Positions 46,131-55,600 of a stretch of DNA of 64,000 bases are shown here, piece by piece; positions within the stretch are counted from its first letter, which is position 1; the number at the start of each line of letters is the position of its first letter. Made by a program: the position numbers and the translations under genes. The stretch is from Pannonibacter anstelovis (lineage in GTDB: Bacteria; Pseudomonadota; Alphaproteobacteria; Rhizobiales; Stappiaceae). The stretch spans positions 154,496 through 218,495 of the forward strand of contig NZ_JBAKBF010000009.1 of the NCBI RefSeq assembly GCF_036881715.1, in the 5' to 3' direction. The notes under the pieces were generated by a model. The model was not told where the DNA came from. It saw only the letters and a program-made list of their open reading frames with translations, and did no database searches.

Positions 46131-46382
46131 CTATTGGGCCGGATTCTCATCGTGTGTGAAGGAAATCTGCAGTTGCAGGTCACAAGTCATGACCAATGCA
46201 CTCGCAGCAGTGATTAATAAAAAGATCGCAATCAATATGTGCCAGCTTGCTGCGTGCATTGGCTCAATTCGAGCACAATGATCCAGATCCTCGGTTGCAG
46301 ACAAGCGTGTTAGAGCGCGGCGAAGAAAAAGATGGCTCCCCTTGGGCGCCATAAAGGGCTCAATAGATCCTTCATCCTGCAT
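46131..46382 (-). CDS. N-terminal stub of an NHLM-type HlyD secretion protein
   Basis: 83 residues; ATG at 46382 with GGAG seven bases upstream. The segment HLFLRRALTRLSATEDLDHC followed by one membrane helix (ASWHILIAIFLLITAASALVM) matches the start of HlyD-like adaptors of nitrile-hydratase-leader peptide export systems, whose N-termini read LFRxxALxRLSSPEQLD before the single helix. Intact homologues exceed 400 residues; here the frame stops 20 residues after the membrane segment. No further adaptor sequence was found downstream in other frames. It is divergent from the exporter genes. It could be a decay remnant or a small membrane peptide; remnant is more likely. Confidence 0.6.
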   Translation of the reverse strand: MQDEGSIEPFMAPKGSHLFLRRALTRLSATEDLDHCARIEPMHAASWHILIAIFLLITAASALVMTCDLQLQISFTHDENPAQ

Positions 46383-46472
46383 TGACCCGCTCCGGCTGTT
46401 CACAGTTGCGCTAGCCTGACATGTACTCCAAGACTGGCGTTCGTACCCGACATCAGTTGCTGCGACAGACGC

Positions 46473-48527
46473 TTGAACCTCTTTCGAAACCTCCGAATAC
46501 GACTGCCGCTCTGGCGGAGCAAGTGGTCCAGTCCAGTTGCCACCCCACAAGTCCGGCAGGCCGAGCCGTGCGAATGCGGCGTGGCGGCACTGGCCATCGT
46601 ATTGGCGCATCATGGCCTGCCCGTCAGCCTGGAGGCCCTACGCATGCAGGCGGGCTCAACACGACTGGGCCTGACAGCCAGACAGATGGTCCAGCTGGCG
46701 CGCAAGAACAGGTGCAACGCAGCTGCATATCGAAGAAACGCCGGCGAATTGTCCGGGCTTGGTCTCCCCGTCATCGCCCACAGCCGCTTCATCCATTTCG
46801 TGGTGGTGGAGGCTGTCACATCGACCCATGTACTTATAAACGATCCAGCCTGCGGCCCCCGCCGCATACAACGGGCAGACTTCGAGGCCGACTATACGGG
46901 CATCGCGCTGAAGCTGACCCCCTTGGCATCGCACTCCCGACCCGCGCCGGCGCTGGCAAGCGACGCGGAACTGCTGCGCCGCCTGTTCGGCCCTGTCCTC
47001 TCCCGGGCGGCCGCGCTCGTTGCAGCCGGGATGCTGTCCCAGGCGGGGATTGTCCTGGCTGCGCTCGCTGTCGCACAAGGCGGATTGTCATGGCTGGGCT
47101 TTTTTGCACTCTCCGGCCTGTTGTGGGGCCTTGGACGCGTTTGGCACAGGCAGACGCGGGAAAGCCTGCTTGAACAGGTTTTCACCATGGTGCGCGGCGA
47201 TGTGGAGACCGGCCTTCGGCGGCTGCCCCTTGACTGGTTCGCCCGACGGGGGAGCGAGCCGGTCGCAAGCCTCCTTGCCTTGCCCCTTCAGGTACAACGG
47301 GGCACACGCGTTCTCGTCCGGGTTCTGGACTTGCCAGGCCTGATACTGCCGGCGGCGGCAGCTATTACCCTCGCCGGATATCCCGGCGTTGTGGTGACCG
47401 CTGCAGCACTCGCCGCCCTGGCGCTGGCGGTGCTCGTTCCGGCGCGGCGAGGCGATGTCCTCACACAGCGCAGCGGTGACCTCACCGACCTTGCAGAACG
47501 GACACCGTATGTCCCGAAGGCGAATGTTCTGAGCCATATCGAAGGCTGGCTTTTCGGCGGCCGCAGCGACGAGCTGGTGCTTCGCCTTGCCGGTGCTCAT
47601 GCTGCAGACCTGGCGTCAGCATGCGAAGCAGGCGCCGCCACAGCTAGACTGCAGACCTTGATCGACCTTGCACGCTTCGCCGGGGTGGCCGCACTCGGCG
47701 CGGCCGCGCTTTCGGACATGAGCACAGGAGAAACGCTTGCACTGGGCCTTCTCGCTGTCAGCCTGCTGGCTCCGCCGGATCGGCTTCTGCCCGTCGCAGC
47801 AGCTGTTCAGGGGCTGATCGGTGCGGCGGCAAGACATCAGGATCTCATGGCAAGCGTTGTCCGGCATGCTCGAGAGCCCTTGCATCACCCAGCAACAGAT
47901 GCGCCGACCTCCCGCCCATCTACCCCTGTGCTGCGGATTCAGACGTCCAAGACGGCCATACTGGCCGCTCCGGGGTCCGTGATTGCCGTCAAGGACCCGG
48001 GAGATGGCTCCAGCGCGACAGTCATGCGTGCCCTCGCAGGGCTTGAAGCCATCCCTGGGCTCCACGCAAGCCTTGGTTCCCTGCCCATGGCGGAGGCAGC
48101 CACCCGGTTTCCTGGCTGGATCGGATTTCAGGATGTTCCGGTTCCGCTTGGCCCCGGGACGGTTTCCGACATGCTGCGGCTTGGCGCTCCGGGATTACCG
48201 GCCGACGCTTTGGTCCGGGCACTCGAGCAAGTCGAACTATACTCGGAGATCAGCCGTCGCGGCGGCCTCGACATGTGGCTCGACCCTGATCGCCCGGCCC
48301 TGTCCGGAGGCCAGCAGCGGAGGTTGCTGCTCGCCCGTGATCTTCTGCGGCAGCCTGCCGTTCTGGTGCTGGACGGGCTGTTTGATGCCCTGGAGGCTGA
48401 CCTCGAAAGGCGACTGCGCGACCGGATCGCCGCCTGTGGCATCACGCTGGTCCTCAGGGGCGAAAGAGCTACCGTCTGTGGCCGCGTCGACCATTGGCTG
48501 ACACTGGACGGTCTGTGCGATGACTGA
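46473..48527 (+). CDS. RiPP exporter half 1: C39 peptidase-ABC protein with a degenerate ATPase
   Basis: 684 residues. Residues 25-145 are a C39 leader peptidase with catalytic C35 (PCECGVAAL), H108 (FIHFVVVEAV) and D124 (INDPACG), expected to cut after the precursor's Gly-Gly. About six membrane helices span 175-450. The ATPase domain (about 485-684) keeps Q-loop IGFQD and an intact signature ALSGGQQRR. It has lost Walker A (DPGDGSSATV, no lysine), the catalytic glutamate (VLVLDGLFD) and the switch histidine (LRGERAT). The frame is uninterrupted, so this is not a fresh pseudogene. Its end overlaps the partner gene by eight bases. The family is NHLM-type peptidase/ATP-binding exporters. Confidence 0.88.
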   Translation: MNLFRNLRIRLPLWRSKWSSPVATPQVRQAEPCECGVAALAIVLAHHGLPVSLEALRMQAGSTRLGLTARQMVQLARKNRCNAAAYRRNAGELSGLGLPVIAHSRFIHFVVVEAVTSTHVLINDPACGPRRIQRADFEADYTGIALKLTPLASHSRPAPALASDAELLRRLFGPVLSRAAALVAAGMLSQAGIVLAALAVAQGGLSWLGFFALSGLLWGLGRVWHRQTRESLLEQVFTMVRGDVETGLRRLPLDWFARRGSEPVASLLALPLQVQRGTRVLVRVLDLPGLILPAAAAITLAGYPGVVVTAAALAALALAVLVPARRGDVLTQRSGDLTDLAERTPYVPKANVLSHIEGWLFGGRSDELVLRLAGAHAADLASACEAGAATARLQTLIDLARFAGVAALGAAALSDMSTGETLALGLLAVSLLAPPDRLLPVAAAVQGLIGAAARHQDLMASVVRHAREPLHHPATDAPTSRPSTPVLRIQTSKTAILAAPGSVIAVKDPGDGSSATVMRALAGLEAIPGLHASLGSLPMAEAATRFPGWIGFQDVPVPLGPGTVSDMLRLGAPGLPADALVRALEQVELYSEISRRGGLDMWLDPDRPALSGGQQRRLLLARDLLRQPAVLVLDGLFDALEADLERRLRDRIAACGITLVLRGERATVCGRVDHWLTLDGLCDD

Positions 48528-50481
48528 CACCGCCCGACGCCTTGCCGAGCTTGTAGCGGGCTGCGACCTGCTTGACGAACAGCAGTTGCGTTCCCGCGCC
48601 AGAAGCAAAGGGCTTCACTTGCGGCGCGTTCGTCTCAGGGACAACCAGTGGCAGAAGCAGGACATCGGCATTCTCGTTGCCTTTCCCGCCAACCCCAAAA
48701 CGGCACCCATGACCGCGTTCGTGATCGATACCACTGGCGGACGCGCGCTTGCCGTCGATGCTCATGGCCAGCGCCGTCCAGCTCCGCCTGCCAGCGGCCT
48801 TCACGAGGATGCACTTGCCCTTGTTGCCCCGCATGGACGGCGCATGGCGCGGAAAAGCGAGGCTTTGGCTGCCGTCCTCAGCGGCTTGGCAGTTTCCTTG
48901 CTGCCAGTCTGCCTGTTGGCGGCACCTGCACTGCCAGTTGCGTGTCTGGTGCTGGCACTTGCAGCCGCTGCCTATGGACTGACAGAACCGCTTCGCCGGC
49001 GACTGGCCTTGCGGCATCTGGCATTGGCCGACCTTGAGATCAGTGCCCGCCTCTGGCGCTGGACGAGCACTGCTTCGCGAAGCACTCTCACTCATCCCTC
49101 CGCCAGCCACCGGGCCCGGTGGCTGGCGGACCAGGTGCTCGTACGGCGAAAACAAGCGCTCCAAACCTCGCAAAGGCTGCGAGGGCTCGGCCTTGGACTT
49201 CCTGCGGGCATCGTACTGGCCTGCGCCGCGCCGGTGCCCCTGGCCTGTGTGGCGATGCTCCTAGGCCCGGCATTATTCTTGCGATACCGCCTGGCACAGC
49301 CGGTACAGCGCAGCGACGTCGCCCAGTACCGCGCCTCTGACCGGCTGGACGGTGAGCTGCGCCTGTCCGCAAGATTGATGCCCCGGCTGCGCCTGCTGGG
49401 GGCCGGAGATTGGGTTCTCGCACGGGTTGGCCTTAAACTGACCCGCTGGGAAAGGGCTGAAAAACGCCGCCTTGACATGGCAGACCGCCTGCGAAACCTA
49501 GAGATAGCACTCCCGCATACCGTCGCCGGACTGGTGCTGCTGAGCGGCGGCCACGTGTCGATAGGGAGCCCCACGGCCAGCCCGATACCCGGACTAGCTC
49601 CAGACCTTCTGGCTGTTGCGTTGCTGGCCGGGCTTGTGGTCAAGGCGGGGCTTCTTGTCGCGACACCAACAGGCTACAAAACCCGTCCGCGTCGAACAGC
49701 ACCGCAATTGCCGGTGCAAGCGCTTCGGACCGAGGCAGGGGGAGCTGATTGTGCGGCATCTCCAGCGCAAGAGGCGCGGATAGAGACACTAGCGATGGAG
49801 TCCGTCAGCTTTTTCTACCCGGGCGCAGACCGGCCATTGATCGAAAACCTGAGCCTCGACGTCAGACGTGGCACGATCCTCGCCCTGACCGGTCCTTCGG
49901 GATCTGGCAAGACCACCGTGTTGCGGCTCCTGCTTGGACTGCTGGAGCCGCATGCTGGCAGGATAGTGGTCAACGGGCTAGCAGACCTGGCCCTCCCTGC
50001 CGCTCCAGGTCGCACAACAGAAGCGGGAACGGCGCCCTCACACCGCCAGGGAAGCGTGCAGATCTGGGACTGGGCCACCTTTCGTCCTCGGCTCGGGGCG
50101 GTCTTTCAGGACGAGGCAACGGGCATGGACACAATCCGGAACGTCATTCTCGGCATGGCACCGGTTTCAGAGACAGATCTGAGCTGGGCGTTGGGATTGA
50201 CAGGGCTGCAGGATGACATAGCCGCATTGCCAATGGGCATACAGACACTTGTCGCGGAGGGCATTGTTCCGCGCAGTCTGGACCAGCGTCTTCTCATCGC
50301 CCGCGCACTCGTGCGCCGTCCAGATATCCTGGTCCTTGACGAGACAACGTCGGATCTTGCAGAGGATCAGCAAAACCGGTTGCTTGCCGGTTTGCGCGAA
50401 GCAGAAATTGGTGCCGTTATCGCCACGCATCGCGCGAGCACGTTGGCATTGGCTGATAAGGTGGTTCGGCTTCCGGCGTGA
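48520..50481 (+). CDS. RiPP exporter half 2: ABC protein with intact Walker motifs and degenerate signature
   Basis: 653 residues. A 100-residue N-terminal region without recognised motifs, about six membrane helices (113-365) and an ATPase domain (about 425-653). Walker A GPSGSGKTT, Q-loop GAVFQDE, Walker B ILVLDETTSDL and the switch histidine IATHRAST are intact. The signature position reads VPRSLDQRLLIARAL instead of LSGGQ. Defects therefore complement those of the upstream half, so a heterodimer would have one composite ATP site built from this protein's Walker motifs and the partner's signature. It resembles the second ABC protein of NHLM peptide export systems. It is convergent with the precursor gene. 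Confidence 0.88.
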   Translation: MTDTARRLAELVAGCDLLDEQQLRSRARSKGLHLRRVRLRDNQWQKQDIGILVAFPANPKTAPMTAFVIDTTGGRALAVDAHGQRRPAPPASGLHEDALALVAPHGRRMARKSEALAAVLSGLAVSLLPVCLLAAPALPVACLVLALAAAAYGLTEPLRRRLALRHLALADLEISARLWRWTSTASRSTLTHPSASHRARWLADQVLVRRKQALQTSQRLRGLGLGLPAGIVLACAAPVPLACVAMLLGPALFLRYRLAQPVQRSDVAQYRASDRLDGELRLSARLMPRLRLLGAGDWVLARVGLKLTRWERAEKRRLDMADRLRNLEIALPHTVAGLVLLSGGHVSIGSPTASPIPGLAPDLLAVALLAGLVVKAGLLVATPTGYKTRPRRTAPQLPVQALRTEAGGADCAASPAQEARIETLAMESVSFFYPGADRPLIENLSLDVRRGTILALTGPSGSGKTTVLRLLLGLLEPHAGRIVVNGLADLALPAAPGRTTEAGTAPSHRQGSVQIWDWATFRPRLGAVFQDEATGMDTIRNVILGMAPVSETDLSWALGLTGLQDDIAALPMGIQTLVAEGIVPRSLDQRLLIARALVRRPDILVLDETTSDLAEDQQNRLLAGLREAEIGAVIATHRASTLALADKVVRLPA

Positions 50482-50546
50482 GCACGGCAGGGAGACGCCC
50501 CTGCCGCGCTGGTGCAAGCATATGCTCCGCGCTCAGCCTAGCTAAA

Positions 50547-50858
50547 TCAACCAGGAAGGATCTTTCGTGTCTGGTTGTTCAGGTCACCGTTGACACAGCG
50601 GTGAGCAGTTCCCCCTGCAACGAGATCCAGTTCGTCCTCACTGAGCGCATCGTCCTCGACTGGCGCCAAGACCTGAAATCCCTCTGCCGTCTCGATCACC
50701 ACGAAAGTCTGTGGCAAGCTGATCCCATAGTGGCGGGAAACAGCCCCATTAAGATCGGCGAGAGCTTCGGCGCGGAACGCGCCGTCCTCACTCAGCCGGC
50801 GCTGAATTTCCGTAACCTGTTCGACACCAAACATTTTGTACAGATCAATCGCCATCAT
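50547..50858 (-). CDS. Nitrile-hydratase-leader (NHLP) RiPP precursor peptide
   Basis: 103 residues from ATG 50858 (102 from ATG 50855). The leader (1-83) has the nitrile-hydratase-alpha-like pattern: an amphipathic helix (EIQRRLSEDGAFRAEALADL), HYGISLPQTFVVIE and ALSEDELDLVAGG, ending in the double glycine cut by C39 peptidases. The predicted core is TAHRCVNGDLNNQTRKILPG, 20 residues with one Cys, one Lys and two Arg. AGGAG stands five bases before ATG 50858. The start overlaps the stop of the acyltransferase gene (TGATG), so the two are translationally coupled. Peptidase-exporter genes converge on it from the other strand. Confidence 0.88.
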   Translation of the reverse strand: MMAIDLYKMFGVEQVTEIQRRLSEDGAFRAEALADLNGAVSRHYGISLPQTFVVIETAEGFQVLAPVEDDALSEDELDLVAGGTAHRCVNGDLNNQTRKILPG

Positions 50859-51898
50859 CAATTCTCCTGTTGTTTACATGAAGGGGTGGGTCGTTGGCAG
50901 GCTGTCAAGGCGAGAGAGTGCCGGCCATCGCCGTGCCGCATGACCCAATGCTCGTCGACCCGCAGCGCAATGGGGCCGAAACGGCGGCGAACCATCTGCA
51001 TCATCCGGGGGGCACTGGTATAGAACTGGACAATCGAGGCAGGGCCATAGGCTTCGACCTGAGCTGACATCGCGGCCCGGAAGCCGCCGACCAGCCAGCC
51101 ACCATGCCAAAGATCTTCAGTGAGATAGGCGGAGCGATAGACGATGGCCTTACGGTCACGATGCCCCTCAAGCGGCAGGACGCGCGCATGTTCTGCGGTG
51201 ACCCATCCAACCAGTCGACCGTCCCGCCGCACCTGGACCGAACAAGCCGGTTCAAAGCGCTCGGCGTCTGGAGCCGGATCAAAGCCGCTGACATAGTCTG
51301 GCTGCCGCTGCAGGTCAGCGAGCGCAAGTTCGTCGGCAATACTGAGCTGCGACCAGGGCGTTACGTTCTGGATTTTCACGTTGCCAGAGCGCCGTCGAAC
51401 CGCTGGAGAGGCATCGGCGGCGGCCAGAAAACGGGCAGCCTCGCCAAACACGATCAATTCCTCGAGTATTGGTGCCGCAAAACCGGCTGCGCATAAGACA
51501 TGCTCAAGCGCACTACGGTGCTGCAGACGCGAGGTGTAGGCCGCACTCACGTGCGAGGCGCCATTTGCCTGGACCTCCTTGACGAAAGCGGTCGAGAGCG
51601 CCCGGCCAATGCCTCTGTTTCGCACCTGCGGCGCAACAGCCAGTGACAGCAGGTGAGCGCTGGATGACTGTCCGTCCGCAGAAGTGAGCGTAAAGCCGAG
51701 GGCCAGCCCCACCGGAACGCCGGCAATGCGAGCCCCAATGGCAACCCATGGCGCAGTTATAGGGGTCAGATGTCGGGCAAGGCGCGGATATCCAAATCTG
51801 GAGAATGCCGCTGCATCGTTCTGCAGCCGCTCGACATTTACCCCAGCGAGCTTCAAGGGCGCGCAGTGTGCACCGGAAACCTGCACCACCTGGTTCAT
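50858..51898 (-). CDS. Two-lobed GNAT acyltransferase, candidate RiPP maturase
   Basis: 346 residues from ATG 51898, with GAGG five bases upstream; the open frame reaches 51955. The N-terminal GNAT domain (about 20-150) has the acyl-CoA pyrophosphate motif LLSLAVAPQVRNRGIGRALS and a following SALEHVLCAAGF. The second half (about 175-335) looks like another GNAT lobe (YRSAYLTEDLWHGGWLVGGF; RRFGPIALRVDEHWVM) without the motif. It is immediately upstream of and coupled to the precursor. GNAT maturases are known to N-acylate Lys or Orn side chains of NHLP precursors (the selidamide-type lipopeptides), so acylation of the core lysine is the leading hypothesis. The acyl donor is unknown. Confidence 0.82.
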   Translation of the reverse strand: MNQVVQVSGAHCAPLKLAGVNVERLQNDAAAFSRFGYPRLARHLTPITAPWVAIGARIAGVPVGLALGFTLTSADGQSSSAHLLSLAVAPQVRNRGIGRALSTAFVKEVQANGASHVSAAYTSRLQHRSALEHVLCAAGFAAPILEELIVFGEAARFLAAADASPAVRRRSGNVKIQNVTPWSQLSIADELALADLQRQPDYVSGFDPAPDAERFEPACSVQVRRDGRLVGWVTAEHARVLPLEGHRDRKAIVYRSAYLTEDLWHGGWLVGGFRAAMSAQVEAYGPASIVQFYTSAPRMMQMVRRRFGPIALRVDEHWVMRHGDGRHSLALTACQRPTPSCKQQEN

Positions 51899-52034
51899 TT
51901 CTCCCTCGCGCCAGTTTACCTGCTGAAGCATCAGACAGCAGACTTGTTGCTTCATTGGACAGCTGCCCTCAGTTTTTCGCGGCCATCAGGCAGGATCGCA
52001 AGGAAACATTCTGGGTGGATTGCGGAACAAGTTG

Positions 52035-52259
52035 TTACAAATGGTGCGCATAGCCTCTCATGCATGGCCGTAGCAGCCCGAGTGCCCGCACAGCACATAG
52101 TCCCGCGCAGCGTTCGGCTGGGGTGAGGAGATCGGGCGAAAGAGGATTGGGGCGCTTCCTGCCAGGCGCCTCTTCCATCCAACCATGGCGCCTGGGATTT
52201 CTGTGGCTTGATGAACGCCGGGCTTCTAAATCGGGTGGATTGAGGCTGTTCGCGTTCAT
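52035..52259 (-). pseudogene. Possible remnant of a small mobile-element-type protein
   Basis: 74 residues from ATG 52259. The segment LLTPAERCAGLCAVRALGLLR recalls the LTPxERxAEVxxILAxGLxRL motif of small proteins that accompany recombinases and DUF2924 proteins in alphaproteobacterial prophages. The rest is unrecognisable and no recombinase is present. A chance reading frame is quite possible. Confidence 0.25.
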
Positions 52260-52579
52260 CTTCGTCTCCCCGTGCGCGACCCGTTCGGTCACGGCTACAC
52301 CAAGGCGTGGCAGATGGAGCAAGCCAAGCTATCCGGGCATGGGGCTTGCGTTCGCTCTCATAGATTCCGGCAGGCCTGCCTGGTGCCCGGAGCAGGTATG
52401 ATCATCCATTTGGATTGCCTGGGGCGCTAGCCGCTGTTTCGACCGCCGGAGCGGTGATAGGGCCCGGACGGCAACCCGGTCATTTCAGGCCGCAAGACAT
52501 GAAGATCAACGCCGCCGGAAGACCCGCTTGATTATGATTTAAGCAGCCGGCAGCGTTCGCCTCTGGCGGTAAGTCCGCC

Positions 52580-52603
52580 AAAATGTCATTAAAGTTACAT
52601 TTT
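52580..52603. promoter_or_regulatory. Inverted repeat upstream of the autotransporter
   Basis: AAAATGT, ten-base spacer, ACATTTT (52580-52586, 52597-52603), 73 bases before the ATG. It is a candidate operator; the regulator is unknown. Confidence 0.35.
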
Positions 52604-52676
52604 GCCCTGCAATAACGACAATATCAGGTGAGCATCTCCTCGCTTTTGATAAGTTTCGTCATATCAGGATTCCAAA

Positions 52677-55600
52677 ATGTCGCAAAGTTTACTTTCTGGC
52701 GCGCGCCGTCTTGCGCGGCTGGCCAGTGTTTCGCGTCTTACCCTTGCGATTTGCAGTGCCACGGTTGCAAGCTTTGCCGGACCGGCACTGGCTGCAGATG
52801 GCACTTTCCGGCTGCTGACCTTCAACACGTGGAACGAGCGCTTCCGCAATGATGTGTCGCAGATGTCGGATTTCTTCGCCAACGGCCAGTACGACATCAT
52901 CGCCTGGCAGGAGTTGCGTGCGAACAGCCCCTATGCTGCGCAGGTTCCTCCCATGCTGCAGGGACTTGGCCTTGGCACCTACACCAGCACCCAGACGGGT
53001 GACACAGGCATTACATCACGCCTGACCGGCACGATGGGCGGTGTCAATGGCAGTGGCACCCAGGGCAACCGCTTCAGCTTCATCCAGCTCGATGCGCAGA
53101 ACATGCTGCCGCAGACAACCGTGGCCTCGGTTCACTTTGACTATGCCGACGAGTCGGTGCGCCGCCTCCAGGAAGCGCGCAACCTGCTTGACTGGGCCAG
53201 AACCGTGGATGGACCGCTGATCGTGACGGGTGACTTCAACGCCGGTGACGTCTCCGAGCGCGGCCTGCATCACGTTGATCAGCAGAAGCTCCTGCTGCGC
53301 AGCTATCTGACCTCCAACAACAACTTCTATTATGACCTGCTGACCCAATATGCGGTGGACCGCACGCAACTGGACAGCTTCATCAGCACCAACAACGGCC
53401 GTAATCTGAGCAACTCCGACATTCCGGACACGATGTTCGTGCCCGAAACCTATGCGGTTGAGAGCAATACGCCGCAGACGCTGAATGTGTTGAAGAAGCA
53501 GTTCATCCTTCTGCAAAAGCCGGGCGAGCGTGAGCAGTTTGCTCCGCATGATCTGCTGGACGGCAGCACCACCTGGCCCAGTGCCGGCGAGGATGCCACC
53601 AACACCTGGCCCAGCTGGGACCGCGCCAAGATTGACCACATCCTTGTCTCCCGTCCCTTCGGCAAATGGTGGGATCTCGCCAGCGATCCGAATGATGCCT
53701 ATACTGGGGTCATCGACCAGGCCGGCTTTGCCAACAACGGCACGACGCCGCTGAGCGACCACGAGCTGACGGCCCATGACATGAAGTGGGTTGGCCCAGC
53801 GCTGCAGAAATACGCCACGGGCCAGGGAGCGGCCGATCAAACCCGGCTGGTCTGGGGCACGGAAGCTGCCGTGTTCAACGAGAAAAACAAGGTCTTCTAC
53901 CTGACGCGCAATAACATGCGCACCGACCTCTATCTCGGCCAGATTGCCGACGAGGACGGCATGCCGATTCTCGCCAATCTGACGCTGGCCGAAAAGAAGA
54001 CGCTGCTCGATTGCATGAGCAAGGATCCGCGCTTCCAGCAGGCCATCCAGGATTACTGTATCGACGACCACAGCTTCATCGGTGAAACGCTGGTCAAGAA
54101 TGGCGGCACCGTCATCGTTGATGAGGATGCAGCCCTTGGCGGTTCAAACGCCCAGCTGCGCCTTGCCGATGGCCGCCTGCGCGTTGCCGGCACCGGCATG
54201 GGTGAGCTGAACCGCGCCGTGGTTCTGGAAGGCACTGGCGGTGCCATCGATGTGGAAGCCGCAGGCCATTCGCTCACCATCGCCCGCACGGTTTCCGGCT
54301 CGGGCTCGCTGACCAAGGAAGGCGCAGGACGCCTGAACCTCACCGGCGTCAACACCTACACGGGCGGAACCACCGTCGCTGGCGGCACCTTGTCGGTGAA
54401 CGGCTCCATCGCCAGCTCATCCCTGGTCACGGTTCTGGATGGCGGCACGCTTGGCGGCACCGGCACCACCAGCGCTCTGCGGATCGCCCGGGGCGGCGTT
54501 CTGGCACCCGGCAACTCCATCGGCACGCTGAACGTCAATGGTGACGTGACATTCGATCCGGGCTCGATCTACCGGGTGGAGGTGGATCAGAGCGGCAACA
54601 GCGACAAGCTGGCCGCCACCGGCACGATCACCATCAACAACAGCACGCTCGACTTCGTGCCGGTCAACACCAGCATCGTGCCCCAGGCAACCTACACCAT
54701 CTTCTCGGCCGCAGGCGGCATCTCGGGCACATTCGGTTCCGTCACCTCCAGCTTTGCCTTCCTCAACCCCTATCTGACCTACACAGGCAACAGCATCAGC
54801 CTTCAGCTGCAGCGCAATGACGTGCGCTTTGCCGATGTGGCGGGCAGCGCCAATGGCAAGGCCGTTGCCAACGCCATCGACAGCATGAGCGCCAGCGATC
54901 CGCTGTTCGATGCCCTTCTGCCACTCTATGCCACGACGGCACGTGATGGCTTCCAGCAGCTTTCTGGCGAGTTCTATGCCTCCATGGCAGGCGCACTGGC
55001 TGAGGAAAGCCAGTTCAGCCGCGACGCCGTCACCTCCCGCATGCGGGCTCCGGCCTCCGGCTTCACGGACGGGCGCTGGCAGCCCTGGATGCAGAGCTAC
55101 GGCGCCTTCGGCCGCACCGGTGGCGATGGCCTCGACACCCTGAAGCGGACCAGCGGCGGCGTGTTCTTCGGCACGGACATCGCGATCGACAGCACAACGC
55201 GCCTTGGCGTCATGGGCGGCTACGGCTACACACACCTCGCAAGCAAGGGTGCGGCAGCTTCGGCGGATGCCAACAGCGGGCTCATCGGCCTTTATGGTGC
55301 GACCGCGATCGACAAGCTGCGCTTCACCTATGGCTCCACCGTCTCCTTCTCCCGCGCCGATGCGGAGCGTACCGTTGCCTTCGGCAGCTTTGCCAACAGC
55401 CTGCGGGCCAAGGTGAATGGCACCACCGCACAGGTGTTCGGTGAAGCCGCCTATGCCTTCGATCTGGAAAAGGTCACGCTCGAGCCTCTGGCAGGCCTGG
55501 CCCACGTGCATGTGCACAGCGGCTCCTTTGCCGAAAGCGGTGGTGCAGCGGCACTGTCCGGTTCTTCTTCCGGTTACGATGCCACCTTCACTACGCTGGG

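Larger units (their letters stand above)
51899..52676. other. Gene-poor region between the acyltransferase and the autotransporter
   Basis: 778 bp. It should contain the promoter of the GNAT-precursor operon (minus) and of the autotransporter (plus). It includes a possible decayed small ORF (52035-52259), a TGGCGG/CCGCCA hairpin (52564-52580) and an AAAATGT/ACATTTT inverted repeat (52580-52603). AT content rises from 52580 to the autotransporter start. Confidence 0.5.

Noticed and set aside
45963..46217. 84-codon plus-strand frame starting MPLGKKADCYEVH
   Set aside because: No ribosome site or recognised motif, contains the palindrome at 46009-46029 and overlaps the HlyD-like stub in antisense.
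46421..47173. 250-codon plus-strand frame
   Set aside because: Out-of-frame shadow of the C39 peptidase-ABC gene, Arg/Pro/Gly-rich.
45035..52676. Possible att direct repeat of the tRNA-Ser 3' end
   Set aside because: No second copy of the T-arm/acceptor sequence was found by eye in the segment.
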